Assembly: GCF_001039575.1 (NCBI RefSeq)
Contig: NZ_JIBT01000034.1
Span: 20,653-84,652, forward strand
DNA from: Halomonas sp. PR-M31
GTDB taxonomy: Bacteria; Pseudomonadota; Gammaproteobacteria; Pseudomonadales; Halomonadaceae
Direction: 5' to 3'
Length of the DNA: 64,000 bases
In this document: positions 12,300 through 20,772 of the stretch, piece by piece
Numbering within the stretch: position 1 is the first letter of the stretch
Layout: each line of letters starts with the position of its first letter
The notes under the pieces: generated by a model
Told to the model about the DNA's origin: nothing
Databases searched by the model: none
What the model saw: only the letters and a program-made list of their open reading frames with translations
Translations under genes and position numbers: made by a program

Positions 12300-13220
12300 T
12301 CATTCGATGATGAGGCTGTCTCGGCTTCTTGCCCCCGGGGCTTCGATACGCGGCTCTCGCCCACCCCGCAGAATGGAGTTACCTTCGTACAGGGTGCGCT
12401 GATCGATCTCCGGCGGGTTCAACCAATCCGATTCTTGAATCTGACCACTCTTGCCGTAGACCTCCAAAGTATTGGCGTAGGTGACCTTGCGAACCGTTTC
12501 TGCAGGGATGCCATTTTTCAATGCCAGCATGGCGGTCTTGGCGACTGCCAAGGGATCGGAGATACCCCAATCGCAGGCGCTATCGACGATGATGCGTTCG
12601 CTGCCGTACTGCTTGAGCAACTCCACCATACGCACGGTGCCCATCTTGGTGGAAGGATAGATCGAGAAACCTGCCCAGAATCCTCTATCCAATGTCTCTT
12701 TTACGGTTTCTTCGTTATTGTGATCAATGACTACCCAAGATGGGTCAAGGCCCATCTCTTCACACACATCCATAGAGCGTGAGGTGCCCTGCTTCTTGTC
12801 CCGATGTGGCGTGTGCACCATGACCGGCAATTGCAGCTCCTTGGCCAGCGCCAGCTGAGCGCGGAAATACTTGTCTTCCAGCGGCGTCTGCTCGTCATAG
12901 CCGATCTCACCGATCGCCACCACCCCTTCCTTCAAGGCGAAACGCGGCAACCATTCCATGACGCCTTCGGCCAACTCTTCATTATTGGCTTCCTTGGAAT
13001 TGAGCCCCACGGTGCAGTAGTGGCGAATACCAAACTGCCCGGCGCGGAAGCGCTCGAACCCGATGATGGTAGAAAGATAATCTACGTAGGTACCGACAAA
13101 CGTACGCGGCTGGCCCAGCCAGAAAGCCGGCTCGATCACAGCAACGATACCCGCGGCGGCCATGGCTTCGTAATCATCGGTGGTGCGTGAAATCATATGG
13201 GCGTGTGGATCGATGAACAT
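12300..13220 (-). CDS. eboB: TatD-family metal-dependent hydrolase EboB
   Basis: A 306-residue amidohydrolase-fold protein. The start at 13220 (MFIDPHAHM) gives the family N-terminus; a longer open frame upstream is antisense-like sequence of eboA. Metal ligands are visible: H-x-H in DPHAHM, Glu in GEIGYD, His in MVHTPHRD, His in VVIDHNNEE and Asp in IIVDSACDWGISD. It starts one base after the eboA stop, so both are one transcript. Known: ebo (edb) clusters encode a TatD-like protein together with a UbiA-like protein, a dehydroquinate synthase-like protein and an isomerase-like protein, and have been tied to moving scytonemin precursors to the periplasm. Substrate here unknown. Confidence 0.85.
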   Translation of the reverse strand: MFIDPHAHMISRTTDDYEAMAAAGIVAVIEPAFWLGQPRTFVGTYVDYLSTIIGFERFRAGQFGIRHYCTVGLNSKEANNEELAEGVMEWLPRFALKEGVVAIGEIGYDEQTPLEDKYFRAQLALAKELQLPVMVHTPHRDKKQGTSRSMDVCEEMGLDPSWVVIDHNNEETVKETLDRGFWAGFSIYPSTKMGTVRMVELLKQYGSERIIVDSACDWGISDPLAVAKTAMLALKNGIPAETVRKVTYANTLEVYGKSGQIQESDWLNPPEIDQRTLYEGNSILRGGREPRIEAPGARSRDSLIIE

Positions 13221-13221
13221 C

Positions 13222-14087
13222 TCAGACAACCTCGTTTCGTGAAATATTGGCTTGCTCCACCTGGTGTTCGGCGATTTTGGCGGCAGCAGCGGGATGCGCG
13301 GCAAGTAATGACTTGGCTTGTGGCGATGGATTATTGGCCAGGGCCAGCGCCGCGGCCGCCTGTTCCGAAGGCTTGCCGGAGAGTGCCCTCTCGAACTCGT
13401 CGAGAGCGCCCACTTCGGCGGCATAGGGGCCGATGTAGCGCCATACTTCCGGCGAAATACCACGTCCGGCGGCCCAGCGCTCATGCACATGATCGAGCAG
13501 CTGTCGCGCCAGCTCCGGATTATTCCGCTCATCAAGACCCACGATGTTGGCCAGACTGCTATTGACGAACAGCGCTTTTAGAATCATGTGATTCCAGCGA
13601 TGCTCATCGAAATGAAGTCGGGGGTAAGGGTTATGCTGAGTAATAGCCTCGAAGACGCCCAGCATGTTGGAACGCAGCCCTTCGCCCACCTCGAACGCCA
13701 AACTTTCAGGCTTCGGGTATAGCGGCAACCCTCGGTAGAGCGCCACAAGTTCCCTGGCATCCGCGGTGCGTCGCAGATCCTTGAATATCTCTGCGAAAGG
13801 TCGCTCGCCGCGATACATCGTCAAAGCCACGATTCTAGCGGCACCGTCGATGCTCAAACCCTCGGGCTGCCAGCCTTCCAGGGCACCGTTCGCCTGACTA
13901 AGATCCTCAATCGACAACGCAAGCTCCGCCTTACCCAATAGCCGCGGCGCCAATCCCATCACCATATGCAGTTCACGCTCCGAGCCCCCTCCGCAAGCGC
14001 ATTCACGCGCTCTTCGAACCATGCACTCTGCTCTTTCGCCTGGCGCAGAATCCAGTGACGTAGCAGATCGACCGGTTTTTCAGACAT
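13222..14087 (-). pseudogene. eboA: EboA-domain protein, frameshifted near its N-terminus
   Basis: The main open frame (stop at 13222) matches an EboA-domain protein, with GLAPRLLGKAELAL, MILKALFVNSSLANIVGLDER and a C-terminal alanine-rich helix. Its natural start is in another frame at 14087 (MSEKPVDLLRHWILRQAKEQ), preceded by GAGGTGAGCA. The frames meet at a run of five C (plus strand) at 13985-13989; one more base gives a continuous EALAEGGSERELH-type join and a 288-residue protein. As it stands the N-terminal frame stops soon after the run. Either a base was lost in sequencing or the gene is broken. Biochemical role unknown; the family marks ebo clusters. Confidence 0.8.
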
Positions 14088-14270
14088 TGCTCACCTCAGT
14101 ACTTGTAAACAGGTGTATTCAATCCTTGACTCATCCTGGCTCAGCAGAATGGCCTAGTACCATCTCACATCAAAATTAACACAAAGTTACCTTATTTTAC
14201 CGAACGATGTTAGTGTATCGAATTGTATTTTTACGGCTCAGTTTTCCGAATCTCATTCGATATGGCAGCA

Positions 14271-15662
14271 ATGATGAATAAAACCCTGGTAATCCTTGTG
14301 GTGGGCCTGGCGCCCAATATGGTCGGCACCCACACCCCAAACCTTGTAGCGCTGGCAAAACGAGGCGCCATGCGCCCGCTCAATACGGTCACACCTGCGG
14401 TCACCTGCACCGTGCAATCCACCCTAGTGACGGGCCTGACACCTGCCGAGCACGGCATCGTGGCCAACGGCTGGTATTTTCGTGATCTCTCGGAGGTCTG
14501 GCTGTGGCGTCAATCGAACCGGCTGGTAGGCGGGGAAAAGATCTGGGACGCTGGCAAGGCACGCAATCCTGACTTTAGCTGCGCCAAGATGTTCTGGTGG
14601 TACAACATGTACTCCAGCGCAGACTGGAGTGCGACGCCACGCCCCATGTATCCAGCGGATGGGCGCAAAATTCCTGATCATTACACCTACCCCGCCGATC
14701 TTCATGACGAGCTCGACGCCAAGCTGGGTCAGTTCCCGCTGTTCACCTTCTGGGGCCCGGTCGCGGACATCACCTCGAGTGACTGGATTGCCAAGTCGAC
14801 CTTGCACATCATGGAGACTCGGGATCCGACCCTGACCCTGACCTACCTGCCTCATCTTGATTACAACCTGCAGCGACTGGGGCCGGATCTTTCTCATCCA
14901 CGTATCCAGCAGGATCTTGAAGAGATCGATACGCTGTGCGGTGAGCTGATCGACGCCGCCGAGCGGGATGGTCGACGCGTCATCGTCGTCTCGGAATACG
15001 GCATCACGCCCACCACGGATGCGGTGCATATCAATCGTGCGCTACGCAAAGCAGGGCATGTCGCTGTGCGAGTAGAGGAACACGGCCGCGAGCAGCTCGA
15101 CCCGGGCGCTTCCCAGGCCTTTGCCGTGGCGGATCATCAGCTCGCCCATGTGTACATTCAGGACCCTGCGAAGATTGCCGAGATCAAGGCCCTACTCGAA
15201 GGATTAGACGGGGTGGAAAGCGTCTGGGATGCGGAAGGGATCGAAGCCAATGGCCTCGCTCATCCCAACGCAGGGGAACTGGTTGCCATTGCCAAACCAG
15301 ATCGCTGGTTCAGCTACTACTACTGGCTGGACGATTCTCGTGCACCGGATTATGCGCGCACCGTGGATATTCACCGCAAGCCCGGCTACGACCCGGTGGA
15401 GCTGTTCTTCGACCCCAAGATCAAGCGCCCCAAGCTCGCCGCGGGCTGGCGGGTTGGCAAGCGTAAGCTCGGCATGCGCCAGCTGCTCGATGTCATCTCG
15501 CTCAAGGACACCCAGCTGGTCAAAGGCTCTCATGGACGCATCACCGACGACCCGAACGACGGGCCGCTGGTAATCTCATCTCAGGCCAACTTGATGCCGG
15601 AAGGCGCAGTAGAGGCGACGGATTTCAAAGCCCTGACCTTGGCTCACGTGTTTGAAGACTGA
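14271..15662 (+). CDS. Nucleotide pyrophosphatase/phosphodiesterase (alkaline phosphatase superfamily), ebo-associated
   Basis: About 463 residues from the chosen ATG at 14271 (MMNKTLVILVVGL); the frame is open from 14223 and the ATGs at 14262 and 14274 are alternatives, as no start has a strong ribosome binding site. The nucleophile is probably Thr in PAVTCTVQSTLVTGLTP; metal ligands lie in LPHLDYNLQRLG (D, H), SEYGIT and KGSHGRI. It is the only plus-strand gene inside the minus-strand ebo cluster. Phosphodiesterases of this type often accompany ebo genes, so a role in trimming a phosphorylated or nucleotide-linked precursor is reasonable inference. Confidence 0.85.
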   Translation: MMNKTLVILVVGLAPNMVGTHTPNLVALAKRGAMRPLNTVTPAVTCTVQSTLVTGLTPAEHGIVANGWYFRDLSEVWLWRQSNRLVGGEKIWDAGKARNPDFSCAKMFWWYNMYSSADWSATPRPMYPADGRKIPDHYTYPADLHDELDAKLGQFPLFTFWGPVADITSSDWIAKSTLHIMETRDPTLTLTYLPHLDYNLQRLGPDLSHPRIQQDLEEIDTLCGELIDAAERDGRRVIVVSEYGITPTTDAVHINRALRKAGHVAVRVEEHGREQLDPGASQAFAVADHQLAHVYIQDPAKIAEIKALLEGLDGVESVWDAEGIEANGLAHPNAGELVAIAKPDRWFSYYYWLDDSRAPDYARTVDIHRKPGYDPVELFFDPKIKRPKLAAGWRVGKRKLGMRQLLDVISLKDTQLVKGSHGRITDDPNDGPLVISSQANLMPEGAVEATDFKALTLAHVFED

Positions 15663-15671
15663 ATACTTTGA

Positions 15672-16517
15672 TCACGTCCCTGGCGCTACGCGCTGTAGCG
15701 CTAGGGTGGCCCCAAAGCCTGCTATGGAAAGAAGCGCCAGCCCCAGCATGCCGGTTGCGGCTATCAACACCGCGTCATAAAGCGCGATACCCGCGATCAG
15801 GCTGATCACCGCCTTGGGCACGTCCCCGGGGCCACGGCGGAAAAGCAGGCTAAGCGCCCAACCGCCCCACACCATATAGAGTGCCAGCAACATGATGGCC
15901 AGGTTGTCGGCAAGCATGAACCCCAGAACCAGTACCGGTACCGCCATTACCAGCAGCGGCCAGGCATTGCCGATCCTGTCGTAGGCTTCCTGCTTGGCCG
16001 CATAGGTCAGCCCCACCACATGACAGAACAGCCCTAACCCACCAATCAGCACCATCCAGCTCAATCCACCTGCTGCCAATGCCGCCGTCACATAGGTCAG
16101 CAAGCGGCAGGCCCCCATGATGATCGGTCCCCAGGCAATGCGCTTATGCAGCCAGTCATAGGCCACGATGGTTGCCGCCAGCGCCAGCCCTGCCAGACCC
16201 GCAAACAACCCCAATGTAAACATCAACAGTGAGCCGAGAGCCAGCATGCCCGACCCCAGTGCGAAGACCGTGCCTTGCGACACCTCCCCTTGGGGAATCG
16301 GACGATTGGCACGCTCTCGAGCATCGATCTCTGCATCGAAGGCATCGTTGAGATACATGCCTCCCACATAAAACAGCGATAGTGCAACCATCAGGAGCAG
16401 CAGCCCCTTGCCATCGAACGCATTGCCCGACAGAAGCCAGCCTGCCAGGCCATTGGTCCACACCGTGGGTAAATTCGATATACGCCCAAGCTTAAGCCAC
16501 ATGCGCCAATTCAACAT
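15672..16517 (-). CDS. eboC: UbiA-like prenyltransferase-fold protein EboC
   Basis: A 281-residue membrane protein with about eight hydrophobic helices. The first UbiA-type metal-diphosphate motif is intact (NDAFDAEIDARERANRPIP); the second is less clear (AAKQEAYDRIGNAWP). The start at 16517 (MLNWRMWLKLGRISNLP) is preferred because it follows CAGGGCAGCC and matches the N-terminus expected of EboC; an in-frame ATG at 16550 would add 11 residues encoded by a tandem repeat. It follows eboE. Known: EboC proteins resemble UbiA enzymes, but their acceptor and donor are not established. It should not be mistaken for the heme O synthase CyoE. Confidence 0.85.
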   Translation of the reverse strand: MLNWRMWLKLGRISNLPTVWTNGLAGWLLSGNAFDGKGLLLLMVALSLFYVGGMYLNDAFDAEIDARERANRPIPQGEVSQGTVFALGSGMLALGSLLMFTLGLFAGLAGLALAATIVAYDWLHKRIAWGPIIMGACRLLTYVTAALAAGGLSWMVLIGGLGLFCHVVGLTYAAKQEAYDRIGNAWPLLVMAVPVLVLGFMLADNLAIMLLALYMVWGGWALSLLFRRGPGDVPKAVISLIAGIALYDAVLIAATGMLGLALLSIAGFGATLALQRVAPGT

Positions 16518-16650
16518 GGCTGCCCTGTCAACATAACTGCTCTCTAACATAGCTGCTCTCTCAACATAACTGCCTCAACATAACTGCCTCAACATAACTG
16601 CCTCAACATAGCTACTCTCTTGATATAGCTATTCTCTTGACATAACTGAC
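16508..16650 (-). repeat. Nine-copy degenerate tandem repeat carrying start codons, between eboE and eboC
   Basis: On the minus strand a unit such as GGCAGTTATGTTGA or GAGAGCAGCTATGTTGA recurs about nine times, with ATG starting at 16643, (ATA at 16626), 16609, 16595, 16581, 16567, 16550, 16534 and 16517. Spacings are 17, 17, 14, 14, 14, 17, 16 and 17 bases. The last copy holds the likely eboC start, so the array looks like repeated duplication of the eboC translation start. The eboE stop (16589) lies inside it, so the last residues of eboE are repeat-encoded. Confidence 0.9.
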
Positions 16651-17820
16651 CTTGGACCCACTGCATCTCGCGAATGATGGCGTCTTCGACGCTTGCGCCC
16701 TTGAGCGCCTCGGGTAGCACATGCCAGGTATAGGTTTCGACTTCCAGATGGGGGGCGATGGGCTCGCGTCGATGCAGCGCCAGCACCTCGGTCAAAAATG
16801 ATTGGGTCGTCTCGAAGCGGCCAAGGGTTTCGACGAAGATCGGCACATGGTAGTGGATGCGCCACTCTTCACCGTTTGCTTGCTCCCCACGAGCCAAGGC
16901 CTCGGGTAAATCCGCATGGCGTGTCAGCCCGTTCCGACCCGACGCAACGACCTGATGCAGGTAGGTAGGCTCGCAAAACGCCTCAAGGGCGTGCCTGGCG
17001 TCGGCATCGATTCTTGGAACTCGCAATGCCGCGCTCAGCTGAAGCTTGTGGATAGGAACACCGGCAGCGCCTAGCGCCTTGATGCTTGCCTGGGGATGTT
17101 CGAACTCTACCGCCGCATGACAAACGTCATAGCAAAGCCCCAGATTACGTGGCAACGCGCTGGCGGCTTGGCTTGCCGTCAATCCGGTCATCTCCATCAG
17201 GCGCTTTACCGCTTCGTCGCTATAGAGATAGCGATCGAAGAAGGCGATCGCTTCATCGATGGTTTCCAGAAAGCAATAGGGTTCCGGCTCGAGAGCAATC
17301 GCCACGGTGACGCCGGTGCGCTGTTCAAGCTCCACACAGTGTGCCGTCGCCTTGAGCAGATTGTCCGCCATCAGGGCTTCTGCCCCTCCCCCGAAGGCTT
17401 GAACGTCCCGGGCACCGTGCTGAGGCTGACGGTATCGCCCGGGGTCCCCAGCTCAGCCATCAGCGTCGCCAAGCCGCAGGTATAGTCAAGGCGCTCGGCG
17501 AATCGCCAATCCGGCTGATAGACTTCCTCCTTCACTCGAGTGCCGTGGAAAACACCATAGGGAAAGCCGTTGACGGTCAATGCTCGATAGCCTTGCTCTG
17601 CAAGCAGCGCCTTGAGCTCGGCTCGGGAAGAAGGCTCTTCCAATGAACGCAGTGCCTGAGCGGAAAAACGAAGCCCAACCGCAAAGGAGGTGTTTGGCGT
17701 AAGTGCCTGCTTGACCTTGCGTACCGGTCCTTGCAGCGCGACGCGGACTTCTTCCCAGGATTGAGCAGGATGAATATTGAGGCAATAGGTGAGCTGGCCG
17801 AGATTATTGGGCAGTTGCAT
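16589..17820 (-). pseudogene. eboE: EboE, xylose isomerase-like TIM-barrel protein, frameshifted in the middle
   Basis: Two open frames together make one EboE of ~410 residues. The N-terminal part starts at 17820 (MQLPNNLGQLTYCLNIHPAQ), contains LTVNGFPYGVFHGTRVKEEVYQPDW and stops at 17371. The C-terminal part reads MADNLLKATAHCVELEQR, IALEPEPYCFLETIDE and CYDVCHAAVEFEHP. The frames join if one base is added in the C runs at 17383-17392. As given, the stop and the next ATG overlap as TGATG, so reinitiation could still make two halves. The barrel carries isomerase-like metal ligands (Glu in ALEPEP; D and H in DVCHA). The C-terminus runs into the tandem repeat. Known as the metabolite-traffic protein EboE of ebo clusters; reaction unknown. 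Confidence 0.83.
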
Positions 17821-19092
17821 CGCGATCCTCTCGTGCCTGGAGCCACGCAATGGACGCCATGACCAGCTTATTGTCGATGGTGTTCACCTCAATACCCTGG
17901 CCGATGCCAGACAGCAACGTTACGGTCAGCTCCCCTCCCAAATGCTCCTGAAATTCACCCAGGCCCGCGAGTATGGCGGGTTCGCCTTCTGCAGTAGCTC
18001 GATCAGCTGAGGATGGAAAGTGCGCAAGCCAAGTCCTTCCAGCAGTTCGACAATACGCAGCTCTTCGCCTTCGGGTAACAGTCCTGCAAGCACCGAGTAG
18101 CGAGCATCCAGGGCAATGCCAATCGCCACCGCCTCCCCATGATGCACCTCGTGACGAGTCATGGCCTCGAGCCTGTGAGCAGACCAGTGGCCGAAATCCA
18201 ACGGGCGACCGGACCCCTGCTCAAACGGATCGCCACCGTGAGCGATCTGACGCATATGTAGCGCAGCACCACGGCGGATCATGATTTCTTCCGTTTCCGG
18301 ATCAAACGCTTTCAATTGCTCGACGTTAGTCTCCATCCAATCGAAAAACTCCTCATCCCGAATGAGCGCCACCTTGACAGCTTCGGCAATACCCCCGATA
18401 CGCTCGCGCCGCTCAAGAGTCTTCAAAAGGGTGAAGTCGTTGAGCACGGCCCAGGGAGGCGCAAAAGATCCCATGAAATTTTTCACGCCATTGAAGTTGA
18501 TGCCGTTCTTCACCCCAACGCCGCTATCGTTTTGTGACAGCACCGTGCTGGGCACACGAATATGACGTACACCGCGGTGGGCAGTGGCCGCAGCGAACCC
18601 GATGGCATCCAGCACCGCCCCACCACCGATCGCGATGACATAGGAATGGCGATCGACCCCTAGGCGATGTATCGCTTTCTGCACAGCGATTACATGGGAT
18701 GGACAAATTTTGATCTGCTCACCACCGGGCACCACCTGAGGGGCCTCGACGAGTTTCATGCGTGAGGCGTGCGCGGCAAAATAGTCCTGAATGCGTTCGA
18801 CGAGATCAGGCTGGGTCTTTGCAACACCGTCATCGATGTAGATCAGACAGCGATGCTGTTTTTCTTCTTTGTGCAGGGACAGCATTTCGACCAGCAGCGG
18901 GTTCTGTTGCCTGAAAAGACCGTGAGTGAAAGCCACCGGATACTCGAAAGGCACTGAAAAACGCTGCCAGTGAATGCTTGTCAGTCGATTTCTTACAGGA
19001 ATCTCTTCCTGAGTACGTAATTGCTGAGAGGGGAACCCAGCAGCAGGATTGGTAGGTGCATCTTTTAGCGTTGTTACTGAGTGCGTATGCAT
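17804..19092 (-). pseudogene. eboD: EboD, 3-dehydroquinate synthase-like protein, frameshifted near its C-terminus
   Basis: A dehydroquinate synthase-fold protein. The NAD-binding loop is clear (VIAIGGGAVLDAIGFAA), as are RVPSTVLSQNDSGVGVKNGIN and the zinc-ligand region GHWSAHRLEAMTRHEVHHGEAVAIG. The uninterrupted frame stops at 17926, but one base added at 17975-17988 gives ILAGLGEFQEHLGGELTVTL and an end at 17804, overlapping eboE by 17 bases. The start at 19092 (MHTHSVTTLK) is uncertain; the conserved part begins near QRFSVPFEYPVAFTHGLF. Upstream DNA is AT-rich and probably holds the eboDEC promoter. It acts in the ebo pathway rather than, presumably, the shikimate pathway. Confidence 0.83.
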
Positions 19093-19413
19093 GAATTGCC
19101 GCCTTGCCAAAAACTGGTTATGACACAAAAACACGATTGGTAACGCAATGTTACTAATTATGGCAAATGTCTTCAGCATTAAAAAACCAGTTAAAATACA
19201 TCTTAACAAGAACTAACAATCTAATAAAAATACTTTAACTATATGATTATCAGGATTTTTTTGTGCAATTTTTGTCTTTTTACTATTTGATAAACCGGCC
19301 AATTTCTCGATGTTTTGCTGAATGAGTCCTGAAAGCACGAAATAAACTTGTGCAAACAGAAAACATTGCATAGCTTGTGTATAGAAAAAATTTTTTAGTA
19401 AAAGGCTCCTGTT
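19093..19413. other. AT-rich divergent promoter region upstream of eboD
   Basis: About 320 bases, much richer in A and T than the flanking genes, between the divergent eboD and a small conserved gene. It must hold both promoters. A 70-codon minus-strand frame here is rejected for its composition. No clear operator or repeat was recognised. Confidence 0.6.
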
Positions 19414-19797
19414 ATGAATGTTCATGTTGAAACCATCGAAGTTGCGATGTCGCCTTGCACTCAGCCTCTGGCTGAGCGGGTTACTTTTGAGGAGTTCTCA
19501 CGATGGATGGCTCAAGGTAATAACCCTATCGTCGAGATTCAGTCCATCGACATGGGTTACTATCTGGTGCGTTTTCATCATGCCCACGGGGTTAGTCAGC
19601 TGATCGATGAGGATACTTACCCACGTCGTTTCACAGGCACTCAGTGGGTAAGCCGTCTTCTAGCACCGCTAGGAGTGACCCATGGTTTACTGACCTGGCC
19701 GGAAATTACCGATGAGATGATTGGTCTGCCTGCGCAGCCAAGCGATCCAAATGACGTGCTTGCCCATGGTACGCGGGTAGCTTTTCAAACACGTTGA
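19414..19797 (+). CDS. Small conserved hypothetical protein (possibly DUF6482-like)
   Basis: A 127-residue soluble protein without signal peptide or membrane segment. The central part (VEIQSIDMGYYLVRFHHAHGVSQLIDEDTYPRRF) followed by a hydrophobic helix (VSRLLAPLGV) has the look of small gammaproteobacterial DUF6482-type proteins, but that assignment is tentative. The ATG at 19414 is downstream of AAAAGGCTCC. It is a monocistronic gene divergent from eboD. No function is proposed. Confidence 0.65.
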   Translation: MNVHVETIEVAMSPCTQPLAERVTFEEFSRWMAQGNNPIVEIQSIDMGYYLVRFHHAHGVSQLIDEDTYPRRFTGTQWVSRLLAPLGVTHGLLTWPEITDEMIGLPAQPSDPNDVLAHGTRVAFQTR

Positions 19798-19996
19798 TAT
19801 CATCTGTCTGAGATCGCAAACATGGTTGTTCGCTTTTGAATCGACAACCGTTGTATCTCAACCCGTAAAACAATGAGAAAACCACACAACAATAGAATGC
19901 GTGAACTGCGCCACAATGCACTGTCCTACAGTATTGATTCTCGATAGATATCGTTTGATCATTCATCGGATAACAGCTTTGAAGGAGTAGCGCCTC

Positions 19997-20371
19997 GTGT
20001 CATTGCTTGACCAGTTAGCAGAGGCTCATATTCAGAAAGCCATTGAGAACGGTGAGCTGGATCATTTGCCCGGTAAGGGAAAACCGTTGCAGCTTGATGA
20101 TGACAGCATGATTCCTCCAGAGTTGCGAGCCGGTTATCGGCTATTGAAGAATTCAGGCTTCTTGCCACCGCAATTAGAGCTGGCCCGGGAAATAAGAGAG
20201 GTAGAAAGCTTGATCCTACGTATGGATCACGGCGAAGAGCGTGAAAAAGCTTGCGTTCGTCTCAGTTTGCTACGCACCCGCCTGCAGCAGCGCGGCCATG
20301 ATTTGAGCCCCTTGCTAAAGCGTGGCGATTATCATGACAAGCTAATCCAACAATGGGACAAGGAGGACTAA
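19997..20371 (+). CDS. DnaJ-related DUF1992 (YhdN-like) protein
   Basis: A 124-residue protein with the DUF1992 signature near the N-terminus: LAEAHIQKAIENGEL, LPGKGKPL and a later PPELRAGYRLLKNSGFLPP. The start is GTG at 19997 with GAAGGAG nine bases before it. DUF1992 is found in proteins called DnaJ homologue subfamily C; the domain is not a J domain (no HPD), so chaperone partnership is unproven. It stands alone, followed by a hairpin and a palindromic element. Confidence 0.85.
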   Translation: MSLLDQLAEAHIQKAIENGELDHLPGKGKPLQLDDDSMIPPELRAGYRLLKNSGFLPPQLELAREIREVESLILRMDHGEEREKACVRLSLLRTRLQQRGHDLSPLLKRGDYHDKLIQQWDKED

Positions 20372-20416
20372 CCACGCAAACAGCGCGCGTAAACCCGAAT
20401 CATACGCGCTGACTTA

Positions 20417-20458
20417 CGTTATTAAGCGTATTCGAAAATACAACACAGCTTAATAACG
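20417..20458. repeat. Compound inverted repeat (two stacked stems)
   Basis: An outer perfect 11-base stem, CGTTATTAAGC (20417-20427) with GCTTAATAACG (20448-20458), encloses an inner perfect stem GTATT-CGAA-AATAC (20428-20441). Only AACACA is left unpaired on the 3' side, so 16 base pairs could stack. There is no T tract, so it is not a standard terminator on either strand. Confidence 0.85.
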
Positions 20459-20498
20459 AAGAAATGAGATTAATCACTATGCAATTATCTATTCCCTT

Positions 20499-20679
20499 GT
20501 TTAGAGAGTATTTACAAAAGTCACAAGCGACGATTAGGCAAGGCGAAATCAGTCGAAAAAAGGACCGGGCTTGCGTACGAGTTTACGTGCTGTAAATGAG
20601 CATTTCGACCGGGCTGGCGCACCAGACTGATTTCAACACAGCATGGTCGAGCGCAGTAATTTGTAAACACTCTCTTAAC
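20499..20679. repeat. 181-bp palindromic element with 20-bp terminal inverted repeats (MITE-like or structured RNA)
   Basis: The ends are inverted repeats matching at 18 of 20 positions: GTTTAGAGAGTATTTACAAA at 20499-20518, and the reverse complement of 20660-20679. Further in, GAAATCAGTC (20545-20554) pairs perfectly with GACTGATTTC (20625-20634), and a central TTTAC-GTGCT-GTAAA hairpin lies at 20582-20596. The direct repeat GACCGGGCTTGCG / GACCGGGCTGGCG occurs at 20563 and 20607. It has no coding frame. The nested symmetry fits a non-autonomous mobile element or a structured repetitive extragenic sequence. Confidence 0.75.
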
Positions 20680-20772
20680 GATAGTCTAACCTTGGTAACA
20701 CCTGTTTATTGAACAACCCTCCTGAGCAGCGCATCATAATAAAAAGGAGAAGTACTTAATACAGGGATTAGT

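Larger units (their letters stand above)
20372..20772. other. Intergenic region with a hairpin and a palindromic element
   Basis: About 400 bases between the DUF1992 gene and the glutamate synthase-like gene. It contains the compound hairpin at 20417-20458 and the 181-base palindromic element at 20499-20679. The ~90 bases before the next gene hold AAAAGGAGAAGT, likely its ribosome binding region. No coding frame is credible. Confidence 0.8.

Noticed and set aside
15672..16517. eboC as the missing heme O synthase (cyoE)
   Set aside because: It sits among ebo genes, on the opposite strand from cyo, and its sequence matches the EboC type rather than CyoE.
16508..16650. The eboE-eboC repeat as a CRISPR array
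   Set aside because: Units are only 14-17 bases with no spacers, and each carries a start codon.
19230..19250. Fur-like TGATAATCAT sequence upstream of eboD
   Set aside because: Only one half-site matches; the second half is poor in an AT-rich background.
19213..19425. 70-codon minus-strand frame in the AT-rich gap
   Set aside because: Composition is AT-driven and there is no ribosome binding site or family resemblance; it overlaps the start of the real plus-strand gene.
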